Assembly (NCBI RefSeq): GCF_009617875.1
Contig: NZ_BLAV01000001.1
Coordinates: 1,922,001 to 1,986,000, forward strand
DNA length: 64,000 nucleotides
From: Prolixibacter sp. NT017
Lineage (GTDB): Bacteria > Bacteroidota > Bacteroidia > Bacteroidales > Prolixibacteraceae
Direction: 5' to 3'
Positions 1 through 8,926 of the stretch are shown here, piece after piece. Each line of letters starts with the position of its first letter. Within the stretch, counting starts at the first letter, position 1. The notes below the pieces were generated by a model, which saw only the letters and a list, made by a program, of their open reading frames with translations, had not been told where the DNA came from and made no database searches. A program made the position numbers and the translations under genes.

Positions 1-989
1 TTGATTCCTGCGCCTAAAAATCCGCATCATTACCGGACGGACTCGGAAACATGCAATTCTCAGCAGGTTTATGACACCTAAATCTCATTGTACTGGTTTA
101 ATTACAAGCTAATTAATATCTATACAGATAGAGCGAAAACGGTTTCCAAATAAGAGCTTCAAGCCGATTGAGTTGCCAGTTTGCTTAAATTTCCACTTAT
201 CGATCCAGTTGACACGTTGAAACCGGATCTCCTTTCCTTGAAAAACACCATTTCCGGTTTACAAGAAACAACTCCCATAGTCATTCCTACTGTTCTTCAG
301 CATAAGTATAAAAGACAAATGTCAATCAGAGGCATGGATACATATGTAAACAAAGTATTTCTACAACATTTGTAACCTAAGAATCTATTTTACTAATGTA
401 ATCAATCAGAATTTACATAAAACGAATCTAAATTCACTTTTTTTAACCCGAGCAGTGTCTGTTTGTAAATAGACACTGCTCGTAACTATTCATTGATATT
501 TGTGATACATTAAGTTCACTAAATCAATGCTTTAAAAGTAAATTTAAAAGCTAAACTTTAAACAATTAGATACATTTGTATGCAAATGGGCTTCAAACCC
601 TATTGATACTGTATATTTAAATACGTAATACTATATAAACCAGTAATTAATGCAGATAATTACTACCAATACTTTAAGTATTTCATTTCAATATTCCGGA
701 TATTCTTTGTGTATGAATAAAGTATAGTAAAACAATACATTAGTGTGTATGTGAGTAAGCATGATGTTTTAATTATCTTGTATTCACGTAGTTTAATATT
801 TTTTCAGGAAATACAATTGTAAATTGCAATGTGTAAATTAAATCTATTGCTTGTTCGATTCTGTATTATTACATTTGTCACAGATAGAGTTTACAAATGA
901 GTGGTCGCAGATAAATGACATTTCGGTATCGATAAGAGCTGACTGCTAAATGTGAATTCACTCAATTACCAAAATTCAACTGTAAACAG
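1..989. other. Gene-free AT-rich stretch
   Basis: I see no convincing gene here. Frame 1 stays open from the window edge to a stop at 79-81 and could be the last 26 codons of an upstream gene, but the peptide is not recognisable. A 64-codon frame at 181-375 starts with TTG and has no protein-like features. A 12-bp perfect hairpin lies at 449-482. Two TACATTTG boxes resembling the Bacteroidota -7 element lie at 571-578 and 870-877, without a -33 partner. The second could serve the regulator at 990. Confidence 0.6.
449..482. repeat. Perfect 12-bp stem hairpin
   Basis: CGAGCAGTGTCT at 449-460 is followed, after a 10-base AT-rich loop, by its exact reverse complement at 471-482. A T-run precedes it on the + strand and no T-run follows it, so it is not a normal intrinsic terminator in that direction. 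It may be an RNA structure or a protein-binding site. Confidence 0.6.
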
Positions 990-1469
990 ATGAAGGAACG
1001 GATCAATGAGTTTTTGCAACGTGAACATTTGTCTCCGGCTGAATTTGCCGACCGGATTGGAGTGCAACGCTCCAGTGTTTCACATGTGCTAAACGGGCGA
1101 AATAACCCCAGCGCTTCGTTTATTCAGAAGATGATCGCTGCTTTTCCCGGACTGAGCACTCGGTGGCTGTTGCTTGGCGAAGGAAACATGACAGAGCAAT
1201 CAACCAGGTCGGGTAGTGACTTATTCACTGATCCAAGGCAGCCGGAAGCTCCGACAACCAACCATGAACCGGTTCAAAAGAAGGCGAAAGGTCCCGAAAT
1301 TACGCAGAAACCTATTCACGAACCGTCAGTGGTCCAATCGGAAGAACCAATCTCTTATGCATCGAAAAAAGAGGTACAGGACATTTGGGATGACGGCCCG
1401 GGCGAAATCGAACGTATCGTGGTGTTTTATTCCGACAAAACTTTTAAAGCATACAAACCCTCAAAATAG
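990..1469 (+). CDS. XRE-family helix-turn-helix regulator
   Basis: This is a predicted cytoplasmic DNA-binding protein of 159 residues. Residues 1-60 form a Cro/C1-type helix-turn-helix: SPAEFADRIGVQRSSVSHVL is the typical helix 2-turn-recognition helix arrangement, followed by the N-x-P-S-x-x-F segment and a W-L-L-L-G-E-G stretch common in this family. A polar, Pro/Glu-rich linker (about 65-125) leads to a short conserved-looking tail ending in IVVFYSDKTFKAYKPSK. The ATG is clear but has no obvious Shine-Dalgarno. It stands just upstream of pyrKD with a separate promoter-like box between, so a role in pyrimidine control is possible but unsupported. The target genes are unknown. Confidence 0.85.
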   Translation: MKERINEFLQREHLSPAEFADRIGVQRSSVSHVLNGRNNPSASFIQKMIAAFPGLSTRWLLLGEGNMTEQSTRSGSDLFTDPRQPEAPTTNHEPVQKKAKGPEITQKPIHEPSVVQSEEPISYASKKEVQDIWDDGPGEIERIVVFYSDKTFKAYKPSK

Positions 1470-1479
1470 TTTTTTCGGC

Positions 1480-1487
1480 TATCTTTG
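1480..1487 (+). promoter_or_regulatory. Possible -7 box for pyrKD
   Basis: TATCTTTG matches the Bacteroidota -7 element TAnnTTTG and lies 21 bases before the pyrK ATG. I found no TTTG -33 element at the right distance, so the call rests on one box. Confidence 0.4.
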
Positions 1488-1508
1488 CCCTTCAAATAGT
1501 GGCTCAAG

Positions 1509-2291
1509 ATGATGAATAAGACTGTTCAGAACCTCAGGGTTTTATCGAATATCCAACTTAACCGGGACCATCATCTCCTGGAGTTGCAGGCTCCCGTCAA
1601 GTTGGAACAGATCGCCCCAGGCCAGTTTGTGAATGTTCGTGTAGAGAAATCACAAAGTACGTTCCTTCGCCGGCCGTTTTCTATCTACGGGGTTGATTAC
1701 GAAAAGAATACTATCTCTTTGTTTATTAAAGATGTCGGCCCAGGTTCGCATGTGCTGACATCAACGACTGAAGGTGAGGAGGTCGATGTGGTTTTTCCGC
1801 TGGGAAATGGCTTTTCTTACCCCGAAAAGAACGAACGTATCTTGCTTGTGGGCGGTGGTTTTGGTATCGCTCCTTTACTTTTCTTCGCCAGGGAACTGAA
1901 AAAACGCAACCTTGATGTGGATATCCATGCTCTGGTTGGTGCCCGTACTTCGGATGATCTGATGGAACTGGATTCGTTTGCTCAATGTGGAGAGGTTTAT
2001 TCGACGACTGAAGATGGTACGCAAGGTGTGAAAGGCCGGGTGACTGACCATCCGGCTCTAAAGGAAAGTTTACAAAAGTTCGATAGAGTTTACAGTTGTG
2101 GACCAGAGCGAATGATGGAGGCTGTGGCGGCCAAAGCTGCTGAGGCTGATGTCTTTTGTGAAGTATCGCTGGAAAATACAATGGCTTGTGGTTTTGGGGT
2201 GTGCTTGTGTTGTGTAACCGATACCACCAGCGGTCATCAGTGTGTTTGTACGGACGGACCGGTGTTTAATATAAAGGATTTGAAATGGTAG
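1509..2291 (+). CDS. pyrK: Dihydroorotate dehydrogenase electron-transfer subunit PyrK
   Basis: This is the FAD and [2Fe-2S] subunit that passes electrons from class 1B dihydroorotate dehydrogenase to NAD+ in pyrimidine synthesis. The ferredoxin-reductase fold shows RRPFSIYG (about 54-61, FAD binding) and [10 protein letters not shown] (about 115-124, NAD binding). The C-terminal cluster motif begins CGFGVCLCC and provides Cys227, Cys232 and Cys235 plus a later Cys (245 or 247). The length, 260 residues, is normal for PyrK. The reading frame starts with two adjacent ATGs (1509, 1512), and either could be used. It overlaps pyrD by 7 bases, which implies translational coupling and a 1:1 complex. 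Confidence 0.95.
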   Translation: MMNKTVQNLRVLSNIQLNRDHHLLELQAPVKLEQIAPGQFVNVRVEKSQSTFLRRPFSIYGVDYEKNTISLFIKDVGPGSHVLTSTTEGEEVDVVFPLGNGFSYPEKNERILLVGGGFGIAPLLFFARELKKRNLDVDIHALVGARTSDDLMELDSFAQCGEVYSTTEDGTQGVKGRVTDHPALKESLQKFDRVYSCGPERMMEAVAAKAAEADVFCEVSLENTMACGFGVCLCCVTDTTSGHQCVCTDGPVFNIKDLKW

Positions 2292-3190
2292 ATTTAGGTG
2301 TCAAAATAGGCAATCTCGACCTGAAAAACCCGGTGATGACGGCTTCCGGGACATTTGGGTACGGCCTGGAATTCGAGGATTTTTTCGACTTAAACCGACT
2401 GGGTGGCTTTGTGGTCAAGGGCACAACCTTGCATGCACGCCAGGGAAATCCTTATCCGCGTTCAGCTGAAACGCCTTCCGGTATGTTGAATGCGGTGGGT
2501 TTACAGAATCGTGGAGTAAAGTACTTTGCCGAGTATATCTACCCGAAACTTGAGAAATTTCAGACCAATGTACTGGTGAATGTTTCGGGCTCTACCGTGG
2601 AAGAATACGTGGAATGTGCCGAAGTGATTAACGAACTGGAGCATATTCCTGGTATCGAACTGAATATTTCCTGCCCGAATGTAAAGGAAGGCGGAATGAC
2701 TTTCGGAACTAGCTGTCCGTCGGCTGAGGCCGTAGTCCGTGAAGTACGGAAAGTTTACGATAAGCATCTGATGGTGAAGTTGTCGCCAAATGTAACTTCC
2801 ATTGAGGAGATTGCCCGTGCGGTGGAAAATGTGGGTGCTGATAGTGTTTCACTCATTAATACATTGCTCGCTATGGCCATCGATGCTGAATCGCGCAAGC
2901 CATTGCTTTCCACGATTACCGGCGGATTATCAGGGCCGGCTGTGAAGCCTGTAGCGCTGCGGATGGTGTGGCAGGTGGCTCAGGCGGTGAAAATACCGAT
3001 TGTCGGCATGGGAGGTATCATGAATGCAGCGGATGCAGTTGAGTTTATGCTGGCGGGTGCTTCTGCTATCCAGGTGGGTACTGCTGGCTTTGTCGACCCG
3101 CTTGCTCCGGTAAAGATTGTGGAAGGAATCGAGGATTATCTGAAGCGTCACAAAATTGAATCGGTTACTGACTTAGTGGGGAGTTTATAA
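2285..3190 (+). CDS. pyrD: Dihydroorotate dehydrogenase, class 1B catalytic subunit
   Basis: PyrD oxidises dihydroorotate to orotate with FMN, the fourth step of UMP synthesis. The 301 residues carry the class 1 landmarks: [10 protein letters not shown] near the N-terminus, the LNISCPN loop with the catalytic-base Cys130 (Cys rather than Ser marks class 1), INTLLAM, and the C-terminal FMN-phosphate region [20 protein letters not shown]. Pairing with pyrK in the same operon identifies it as class 1B, the NAD-linked type. The ATG lies inside the end of pyrK. A strong terminator follows about 55 bases after the stop, so pyrKD is a two-gene unit. Confidence 0.96.
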   Translation: MVDLGVKIGNLDLKNPVMTASGTFGYGLEFEDFFDLNRLGGFVVKGTTLHARQGNPYPRSAETPSGMLNAVGLQNRGVKYFAEYIYPKLEKFQTNVLVNVSGSTVEEYVECAEVINELEHIPGIELNISCPNVKEGGMTFGTSCPSAEAVVREVRKVYDKHLMVKLSPNVTSIEEIARAVENVGADSVSLINTLLAMAIDAESRKPLLSTITGGLSGPAVKPVALRMVWQVAQAVKIPIVGMGGIMNAADAVEFMLAGASAIQVGTAGFVDPLAPVKIVEGIEDYLKRHKIESVTDLVGSL

Positions 3191-3246
3191 GTGTAACCAC
3201 ATTTGTAAACATACGAATTAATGAATTTTAACGTTATATAACATGC

Positions 3247-3275
3247 AGCCTGTTTTTTGAACAGGCTTTTGTTTA
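3247..3275 (+). terminator. Intrinsic terminator of pyrKD
   Basis: An 8-bp perfect stem (AGCCTGTT/AACAGGCT) with a TTTTG loop is followed by a T-rich tail, 56 bases after the pyrD stop. Confidence 0.85.
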
Positions 3276-3351
3276 TAAAATTGCGCACGTTATTAAATTG
3301 TGCTACGATATTTTAGTGAATTTTCGAAATATTATTTCCAGAACAGTGCCT

Positions 3352-4659
3352 ATGAGGTATTTATTGGGATCTATTTTGGCATTACTGTTTGTCATGTCCG
3401 ACTTTACACCCGGCTTTTCTGACCTGGGTGTTCCCAAACACAGCTTTTCGGTTCCAGATATGAAACCGCTTAATGAGCGGTTGACCAACGATTTATCGAC
3501 GTTTGAATATTCCGATTACATCGAGCGTACGGTCGATCGGTTTATGGAACGGAATGAACTGCGTGGTGTTTCCATCGCTGTGGTAAAGGACGAGAAGCTG
3601 GTATTTGCACATGGCTACGGTTATGCCGACAAAGAAAACAATGTCATTACCGAACCTCGTAACATTTTCAGAATTGCCAGTGTTTCTAAGTTGATCACAG
3701 CTGTGGCCATTTTTAAACTCATTGAGAGTGGCAAATTATCGCTCGACTCAAAGGTGTTTGGCAAGGACGGCGTTATCAACGACGAAAAGTATATGCCATA
3801 TCGCGACCGTCGTATGAATGATATCACCGTAAGGGAATTATTGAATCACTCTGGCGGCTGGACTCAGAAATATGGCGACCCGATGTTCATGCCTGATGTT
3901 ATTGCCCGTAAAGTGAGCGATCCGCTTCCGGCGACCATCGATACCTATTTAAAGTTTGTTACCAGCCACCGGTTGCATTTCAAGCCGGGTACCATGAGTT
4001 CGTATTCGAACCTGGGCTTTGTGTTGCTGGGCGAAGTGATTGCCCGTGCTTCCGGAATGTCGTACGAAGATTATGTACGGGCCAATGTTTTGTTGCCTGC
4101 CGGGATTACCGATATGCACATCGGGCATAATACTTATAAGGACAAATATCCGAATGAAGTTAAATATTACGAACAGCGGGGTTCGCTTCCGGTAACGGCC
4201 TGCGACGGTTCGGGACTGATTCTTCCGAAATCCAACGGTGGAAACGATATTACGTTGCTTAGTTCTGCGGGAGGATGGGTCGCATCTCCTGTTGAACTGA
4301 TGAAGTTACTGGTGGTCATTGATGGTTTTCCCGGTGTACCGGACATTCTGTCGCCTGAAAGCATCCGGGAAATGACAACGCCCAATCCCCGAGGATTCGA
4401 ACCACTCGGGTGGCGCGGGACAACAGCTTCGGGCTATTGGTGGCGGACCGGCAGCATGCCCGGTACAGCTGCAATCATGAAACGTCGTCCGGACGGTCTT
4501 GAATATGTGATCATTTCGAACACAAGTAGCTGGAAAGGGCCGAACTTTACACGGGACCTGAGCCACTTAATGGACCGCATTTGCCGCCGGGTAAAAGAGT
4601 GGCCCGACCAAAATTTGTTCGAATATCACCGTCCTAAAGATATGTTGGCAATTAATTAA
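3352..4659 (+). CDS. Exported serine hydrolase, class C beta-lactamase/PBP4-like family
   Basis: This is a periplasmic or exported serine hydrolase of the beta-lactamase-related family (435 residues). The first about 20 residues form a signal peptide (MRYLLGSILALLFVMS). The catalytic SxxK motif is SVSK within RIASVSKLITAVA, the YxN motif is YSN in MSSYSNLGFVLLGE, and the third KTG-like motif is RTG in WWRTGSMPG. The frame is open further up to a TTG at 3298, but the ATG at 3352 places the signal peptide at the N-terminus and is preferred. The family includes esterases, D-aminopeptidases and muropeptide-acting enzymes, and the substrate cannot be told. It is flanked by terminators, so it is monocistronic. 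Confidence 0.85.
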   Translation: MRYLLGSILALLFVMSDFTPGFSDLGVPKHSFSVPDMKPLNERLTNDLSTFEYSDYIERTVDRFMERNELRGVSIAVVKDEKLVFAHGYGYADKENNVITEPRNIFRIASVSKLITAVAIFKLIESGKLSLDSKVFGKDGVINDEKYMPYRDRRMNDITVRELLNHSGGWTQKYGDPMFMPDVIARKVSDPLPATIDTYLKFVTSHRLHFKPGTMSSYSNLGFVLLGEVIARASGMSYEDYVRANVLLPAGITDMHIGHNTYKDKYPNEVKYYEQRGSLPVTACDGSGLILPKSNGGNDITLLSSAGGWVASPVELMKLLVVIDGFPGVPDILSPESIREMTTPNPRGFEPLGWRGTTASGYWWRTGSMPGTAAIMKRRPDGLEYVIISNTSSWKGPNFTRDLSHLMDRICRRVKEWPDQNLFEYHRPKDMLAIN

Positions 4660-4680
4660 TACACAATATAATCGAATTGA

Positions 4681-4711
4681 AAAGAGCACCACATTTTGGT
4701 GCTCTTTTTTT
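4681..4711 (+). terminator. Intrinsic terminator after the serine hydrolase
   Basis: An 11-bp perfect stem (AAAGAGCACCA/TGGTGCTCTTT) with a 5-base loop is followed by a run of T. Confidence 0.9.
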
Positions 4712-4854
4712 GAATTGATATCTCCACATTACATTTTTGTGCATTTTTTTTAAAGTAGAATGAACCCTTTTCAAACCTTTCAGGCTTTAGTGTGTTAAAG
4801 GAGGTGAAAAAAAAATTGATTTATAATCATTCACCATAAAACCGTTTAATTACA

Positions 4855-6183
4855 ATGTCTGATTTTCAAGTGATGATGCCCAAAATGGGTGAAAGTGTCC
4901 AGGAGGCTACAATCACCAAAATGTTTGTCAAAAAGGGCGATACTGTTGAAGAGGACGATGTTCTTTTCGAAATTGCTACCGATAAGGTGGATTCGGAAAT
5001 TCCCTCGCCGGTTGCCGGTAAGGTAAAAGAAATTAAATACAACGAAGATGACCTGGTTGCGGTTGGGGAAGTTGTTATGTTGATTTCAATGGATGGGGAA
5101 GACGAAGGAGATGATACTTCTTCGGAAGAGACTACCGATAAAAAGGCAGAGGAACAACTTGCCGCCAAGGAAGAAAAATCGGAAACACCGAAAGATTCCG
5201 GTGCTCCGCAAGGAAATGTAAACAAACAATCGGGCCGGTTCTATTCACCGCTGGTTCGCAGCATTGCCGATAAAGAAGGCGTTTCGTTTGACGAGCTCGA
5301 ATCGATTGAAGGAAGTGGCCAGGGAGGTCGTGTTCAGAAGAAGGATATTCTGGCTTACCTCGAAAACCGTGGCTCCGGAAAAGCTGCTCAACCCGCAGCG
5401 GCCAGTGCACCTGCACAGGGAGCCAAAGCTGCTCCCCAGGCTCAACAACATAAAGTATCGGTTTCCATCGGTGCCGAAGATACCATCGTGGAAATGGATC
5501 GCGTGCGCAAGATGATTGCCGACCACATGGTGACATCGAAACATGTTGCACCTCATGTAACTTCAGTTGTCGAAGCCGATATGACCAATATGGTGCTGTG
5601 GCGTAACAAAGTGAAGGGAGAATATCAGGAGAAATACGGTGAGAAAATTACGTTCATGCCCTTGATTACGGAAGCTGTTGCCAAAGCATTGGCTGAGTTC
5701 CCGTATGTAAACTCTTCGGTTGACGGTTATAATATTGTTCTGCGCAAGCATGTAAATATTGGTATGGCGGTAGCTACCGAGAATAATAACCTGGTGGTTC
5801 CGGTTATTAAAGATGCCGATACCAAGAACCTGCTTGGTCTGACCAAGGATGTAAACCGCCTGGCTGCGCTGGGACGCAAGAACAACCTGGGGCCGGACGA
5901 TCTGCAGGGCGGAACATTTGCCATTACCAACTTCGGTTCGTTTGGTAATATTATCGGAACTCCGATTATCAACCAGCCGCAAACAGCTATTCTGGCTGTA
6001 GGTACCATCGAAAAGAAACCGGCTGTTATGGAAACACCTACCGGCGACGCTATCGTGGTTCGTCATAAAATGTTCCTGTCGTTGTCATACGACCACCGTG
6101 TGATTGACGGAATGCTAGGTGGTAAATTCCTGCGCCGTGTGGCTGATATTCTGGAAGAACATGATCCCAACCGCGAAATCTAA
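4855..6183 (+). CDS. 2-oxoacid dehydrogenase E2 (dihydrolipoamide acyltransferase)
   Basis: This is the core of a 2-oxoacid dehydrogenase complex (branched-chain or pyruvate type). It transfers the acyl group from lipoate to CoA. One lipoyl domain (1-78) carries the lipoylated Lys44 in ATDKVDSEIPSP. An acidic linker (about 80-115) precedes the peripheral subunit-binding domain (about 126-170, FYSPLVRSIADKEGV). An Ala/Pro linker leads to the catalytic domain, which ends with DHRVIDG, where His414 and Asp418 form the active site. The length of 442 is normal. It lies 39 bases before the fused E1 gene, so the two are co-transcribed. No E3 is nearby, so lipoamide dehydrogenase must come from elsewhere. 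The exact acyl substrate is undecided. Confidence 0.93.
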   Translation: MSDFQVMMPKMGESVQEATITKMFVKKGDTVEEDDVLFEIATDKVDSEIPSPVAGKVKEIKYNEDDLVAVGEVVMLISMDGEDEGDDTSSEETTDKKAEEQLAAKEEKSETPKDSGAPQGNVNKQSGRFYSPLVRSIADKEGVSFDELESIEGSGQGGRVQKKDILAYLENRGSGKAAQPAAASAPAQGAKAAPQAQQHKVSVSIGAEDTIVEMDRVRKMIADHMVTSKHVAPHVTSVVEADMTNMVLWRNKVKGEYQEKYGEKITFMPLITEAVAKALAEFPYVNSSVDGYNIVLRKHVNIGMAVATENNNLVVPVIKDADTKNLLGLTKDVNRLAALGRKNNLGPDDLQGGTFAITNFGSFGNIIGTPIINQPQTAILAVGTIEKKPAVMETPTGDAIVVRHKMFLSLSYDHRVIDGMLGGKFLRRVADILEEHDPNREI

Positions 6184-6222
6184 TTGACAAACGGATAAAA
6201 GATTATTACAAAAGGAGATAAA

Positions 6223-8283
6223 ATGAAAGAGAATCTTCACGAACTTGAAGTTCCCAAGAAATACCATATTAAGAAGACCGATAAGGAGACCCTGGCTAAG
6301 TGGTTTTACCTAATGACCGTTGGTCGTGCTATTGATGAAAAGGCTCCCAATTACCTGAAACAGGCGATTGGATGGTCGTACCACGCACCGTATGCCGGTC
6401 ACGATGGAATCCAGCTGGCTATTGGTCAGGTTTTCGATAAGGAAACGGATCACCTGTTTCCTTACTACCGTGATATGCTGACCAACCTTTCGGCTGGGAT
6501 GACTTCCGAGGAGTTGATTCTGAACGGAATTTCGAAAGCAACTGATGTTACTTCGGGTGGCCGGCACATGTCGAACCACTTTGGTAAACCCGAGTGGAAC
6601 ATTCACAACGTTTCATCGTGTACTGGTAACCATACGCTTCATGCTGTTGGTGTGGGACGTGCCATGCGTTATTACAAACACAAGGGCGTTTCCATCAGTT
6701 CGCAGGGAGAATCGTCGGTGTCTGAAGGATACGTTTATGAAGCCATCAACGGTGCTTCGAACGAGCAACTACCCGTGATATTCGTTTTACAGGATAATGG
6801 TTACGGAATCTCGGTTCCGAAACGTGACCAGACGGCCAACCGGAAAGTGGCTAATAACTTCACCGGATTCAAAAATCTGCGTATCATCCATTGTAACGGT
6901 AAGGACGTATTCGATTCGATGAATGCCATGGCTGAAGCAAAAGCGTGGTCGATTGAGAACCAGATGCCGGTGATTGTTCAGGCCAACTGCGTGCGTATTC
7001 ATTCACACTCGAATTCCGACCGTCACGAACTGTATCGTAACGATTACGAGTTGAATTATGTGTCGGAATACGACCCGCTGGGCAAATTCCGCAGGATGTT
7101 GCTTCGTTACAACCGCTTCACGGAAGAGGAACTGGATGAATTGACCAATAAGGCTTTACAGGAAGTTAAGGATGTGCATAAAAAGGCGCTGAAAGCTCCG
7201 GATCCGGATCCAGCATCCATCTTCGATTTTGTACTTCCCGAGCCCTACGTGTCAGAAAAATACCCTGACGGAACCCACAACGAAGACGGCGATAAAAAGA
7301 AACTAATCGAAGCTTTGAATGGCACTTTGAAAGAGGAGTTCCGTCGTAATCCCGATACGTTCATTTGGGGACAAGATATGGCCAACAAAGACAAAGGCGG
7401 TATCTTCAATGTTTCGAAAGGAATGCAGCAGGAATTCGGCATTGAACGCGTGTTTAACGGCCCGATTGCTGAGGATTATATCACCGGAACAGCCAACGGA
7501 ATGTCCCGTTTCAAAGAGGATATCCGTATTGTGGTCGAAGGGGCTGAATTTGCCGACTATTTCTGGCCGGCTATGGAGCAGTTTGTGGAAATGACACACG
7601 AGTACTGGCGAACCAACGGTAAATTTTCTCCGAATGTGACCATTCGACTGGCTTCGGGAGGATATATCGGCGGTGGTTTGTACCACTCACAGACCATTGA
7701 AGGTGCTTTATCGACGTTCCCGGGTATCCGTATTGTTTACCCGTCGTTTGCTGACGATGCTGCCGGATTGCTTCGTACATCGATTCGTTCCAAAGGACCG
7801 ACGCTCTTCCTTGAACCGAAAGCGCTTTATAACTCACCGATTGCCGCTACGCCAATCCCTGAAGAGTTTGAAGTACCATTTGGTAAGGCGCGCGTGCGCA
7901 AAGAAGGTTCCGATTTGACTGTCATTACTTATGGTAATACAACCCATATGTGTCTTAACGCAGCCAACAAACTGGAAGAAGAAGGCTACAGCGTAGAAGT
8001 AATCGACCTACGTTCACTGATTCCGCTCGATAAGGAAACCATTCTCGAATCGGTTAAGAAGACCAACAAGGCAATTGTTGTTCACGAAGATAAAGTGTTT
8101 GCCGGCTTTGGTGGCGAAATCGCCGCGACCATTACGTCGGAAGCGTTCGAATACCTCGATGGTCCGGTGCAACGCGTTGGTTCAACCTTCACACCGGTTG
8201 GTTTTAACCGTATTCTGGAAAAAGCCATTCTTCCGAACGATGATAAGGTTTACGATGCGATGGCCAAATTGCTCAAGTACTAA
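6223..8283 (+). CDS. 2-oxoacid dehydrogenase E1, fused alpha-beta subunits
   Basis: This thiamine-diphosphate enzyme decarboxylates the 2-oxoacid and acylates the lipoyl domain of the E2 encoded just upstream. E1-alpha and E1-beta, separate in many bacteria, are one 686-residue chain here. The alpha part (about 1-330) has the ThDP motif beginning GESSVSEG and closing with LQDNGYGIS. The beta part (about 365-686) has MANKDKGGIFNVSKGMQQEFG, FNGPIAEDYITGTANGMS and the transketolase C-terminal segment EVIDLRSLIPLD. An AAAAGGAGATAAA site just before the ATG is an unusually good ribosome-binding site. Fused E1 proteins are common in Bacteroidota. Whether it prefers pyruvate or branched-chain oxoacids is not settled by sequence reading alone. 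Confidence 0.92.
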   Translation: MKENLHELEVPKKYHIKKTDKETLAKWFYLMTVGRAIDEKAPNYLKQAIGWSYHAPYAGHDGIQLAIGQVFDKETDHLFPYYRDMLTNLSAGMTSEELILNGISKATDVTSGGRHMSNHFGKPEWNIHNVSSCTGNHTLHAVGVGRAMRYYKHKGVSISSQGESSVSEGYVYEAINGASNEQLPVIFVLQDNGYGISVPKRDQTANRKVANNFTGFKNLRIIHCNGKDVFDSMNAMAEAKAWSIENQMPVIVQANCVRIHSHSNSDRHELYRNDYELNYVSEYDPLGKFRRMLLRYNRFTEEELDELTNKALQEVKDVHKKALKAPDPDPASIFDFVLPEPYVSEKYPDGTHNEDGDKKKLIEALNGTLKEEFRRNPDTFIWGQDMANKDKGGIFNVSKGMQQEFGIERVFNGPIAEDYITGTANGMSRFKEDIRIVVEGAEFADYFWPAMEQFVEMTHEYWRTNGKFSPNVTIRLASGGYIGGGLYHSQTIEGALSTFPGIRIVYPSFADDAAGLLRTSIRSKGPTLFLEPKALYNSPIAATPIPEEFEVPFGKARVRKEGSDLTVITYGNTTHMCLNAANKLEEEGYSVEVIDLRSLIPLDKETILESVKKTNKAIVVHEDKVFAGFGGEIAATITSEAFEYLDGPVQRVGSTFTPVGFNRILEKAILPNDDKVYDAMAKLLKY

Positions 8284-8312
8284 AACTTTAGTTGAAGATT
8301 AATTAGTAGAAA

Positions 8313-8819
8313 ATGAAAAAAATAGGATTATTCTATAGTTTCCATACACAGAAAACCGCTAAAGTGGCCGAGAAAATACAGAAAGCTTTTGACGAAAAAG
8401 GCATCGAGGCCATCAATGTGGAGGAAGTGGATGAGAAGACTTTCTTGAAATATGACAATTTGATTCTGGGCGTTCCAACTTGGTTCGACGGCGAATTACC
8501 CAATTACTGGGATGAATTTGTGCCAGCCATCGAAGATATGGACCTAAAAGGCAAAAAAGTTGCCATTTATGGTTTGGGTGACCAGGTTAATTACCCGGAG
8601 AATTTCTGCGATGGAATCGGCATTTTGGGCAAACTGATGGAACAGCAGGGCGCTGAGCTCGTTGGGTTTGTTTCGGCTGATGACTACAACTTCGAAAGCT
8701 CAAGAAGTGTTCGGGGTGACAAATTTGCAGGACTTGCGCTTGATCAGGAAAATCAGGCCCGTAAAACCAATAAACGTATCGAAGATTGGGTAGCTGACCT
8801 GAAGAAGTCATTTAGCTGA
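8313..8819 (+). CDS. fldA: Long-chain flavodoxin
   Basis: This is a small FMN electron carrier of 168 residues. Diagnostic segments are VPTWFDGELPNYWDEF (FMN-contacting loop), VAIYGLGDQVNYPENFCDG and the C-terminal RGDKFAGLALDQENQARKT followed by a W, typical of long-chain flavodoxins. The phosphate-binding loop reads YSFHTQKTAKVA and lacks the usual Gly of T-G-x-T, which is unusual. It starts 30 bases after the E1 stop on the same strand, so it probably belongs to the E2-E1 transcript. That could mean that it serves the oxoacid complex or a ferredoxin-like role, but no partner can be identified here. Confidence 0.88.
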   Translation: MKKIGLFYSFHTQKTAKVAEKIQKAFDEKGIEAINVEEVDEKTFLKYDNLILGVPTWFDGELPNYWDEFVPAIEDMDLKGKKVAIYGLGDQVNYPENFCDGIGILGKLMEQQGAELVGFVSADDYNFESSRSVRGDKFAGLALDQENQARKTNKRIEDWVADLKKSFS

Positions 8820-8851
8820 TTACGAGATACAATTTATTGATAAGACAAGCG

Positions 8852-8887
8852 ATACCATGCTACGGGAGATTCTCTCTGGCATGGTAT
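8852..8887. terminator. Hairpin after flavodoxin, weak terminator candidate
   Basis: ATACCATGC (8852-8860) pairs with GCATGGTAT (8879-8887), and the loop can form an inner GGGAGA/TCTCTC stem. There is no clear T-run, so termination is uncertain. Confidence 0.4.
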
Positions 8888-8901
8888 TCGTATATTTAGG
8901 C

Positions 8902-8909
8902 TACATTTG
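8902..8909 (+). promoter_or_regulatory. Possible -7 box for the glucosaminidase gene
   Basis: TACATTTG fits TAnnTTTG and lies 17 bases before the ATG. No TTTG -33 box is seen. Confidence 0.35.
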
Positions 8910-8926
8910 TAGCATATATTCAACTT

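Noticed and set aside
1..81. Open frame from the window edge to a stop at 79-81
   Set aside because: It may be the last 26 codons of an upstream gene, but the peptide is not recognisable and cannot be supported.
181..375. Plus-strand ORF of 64 codons in the gene-free start
   Set aside because: TTG start, no domain, no promoter and no conserved-looking segments.
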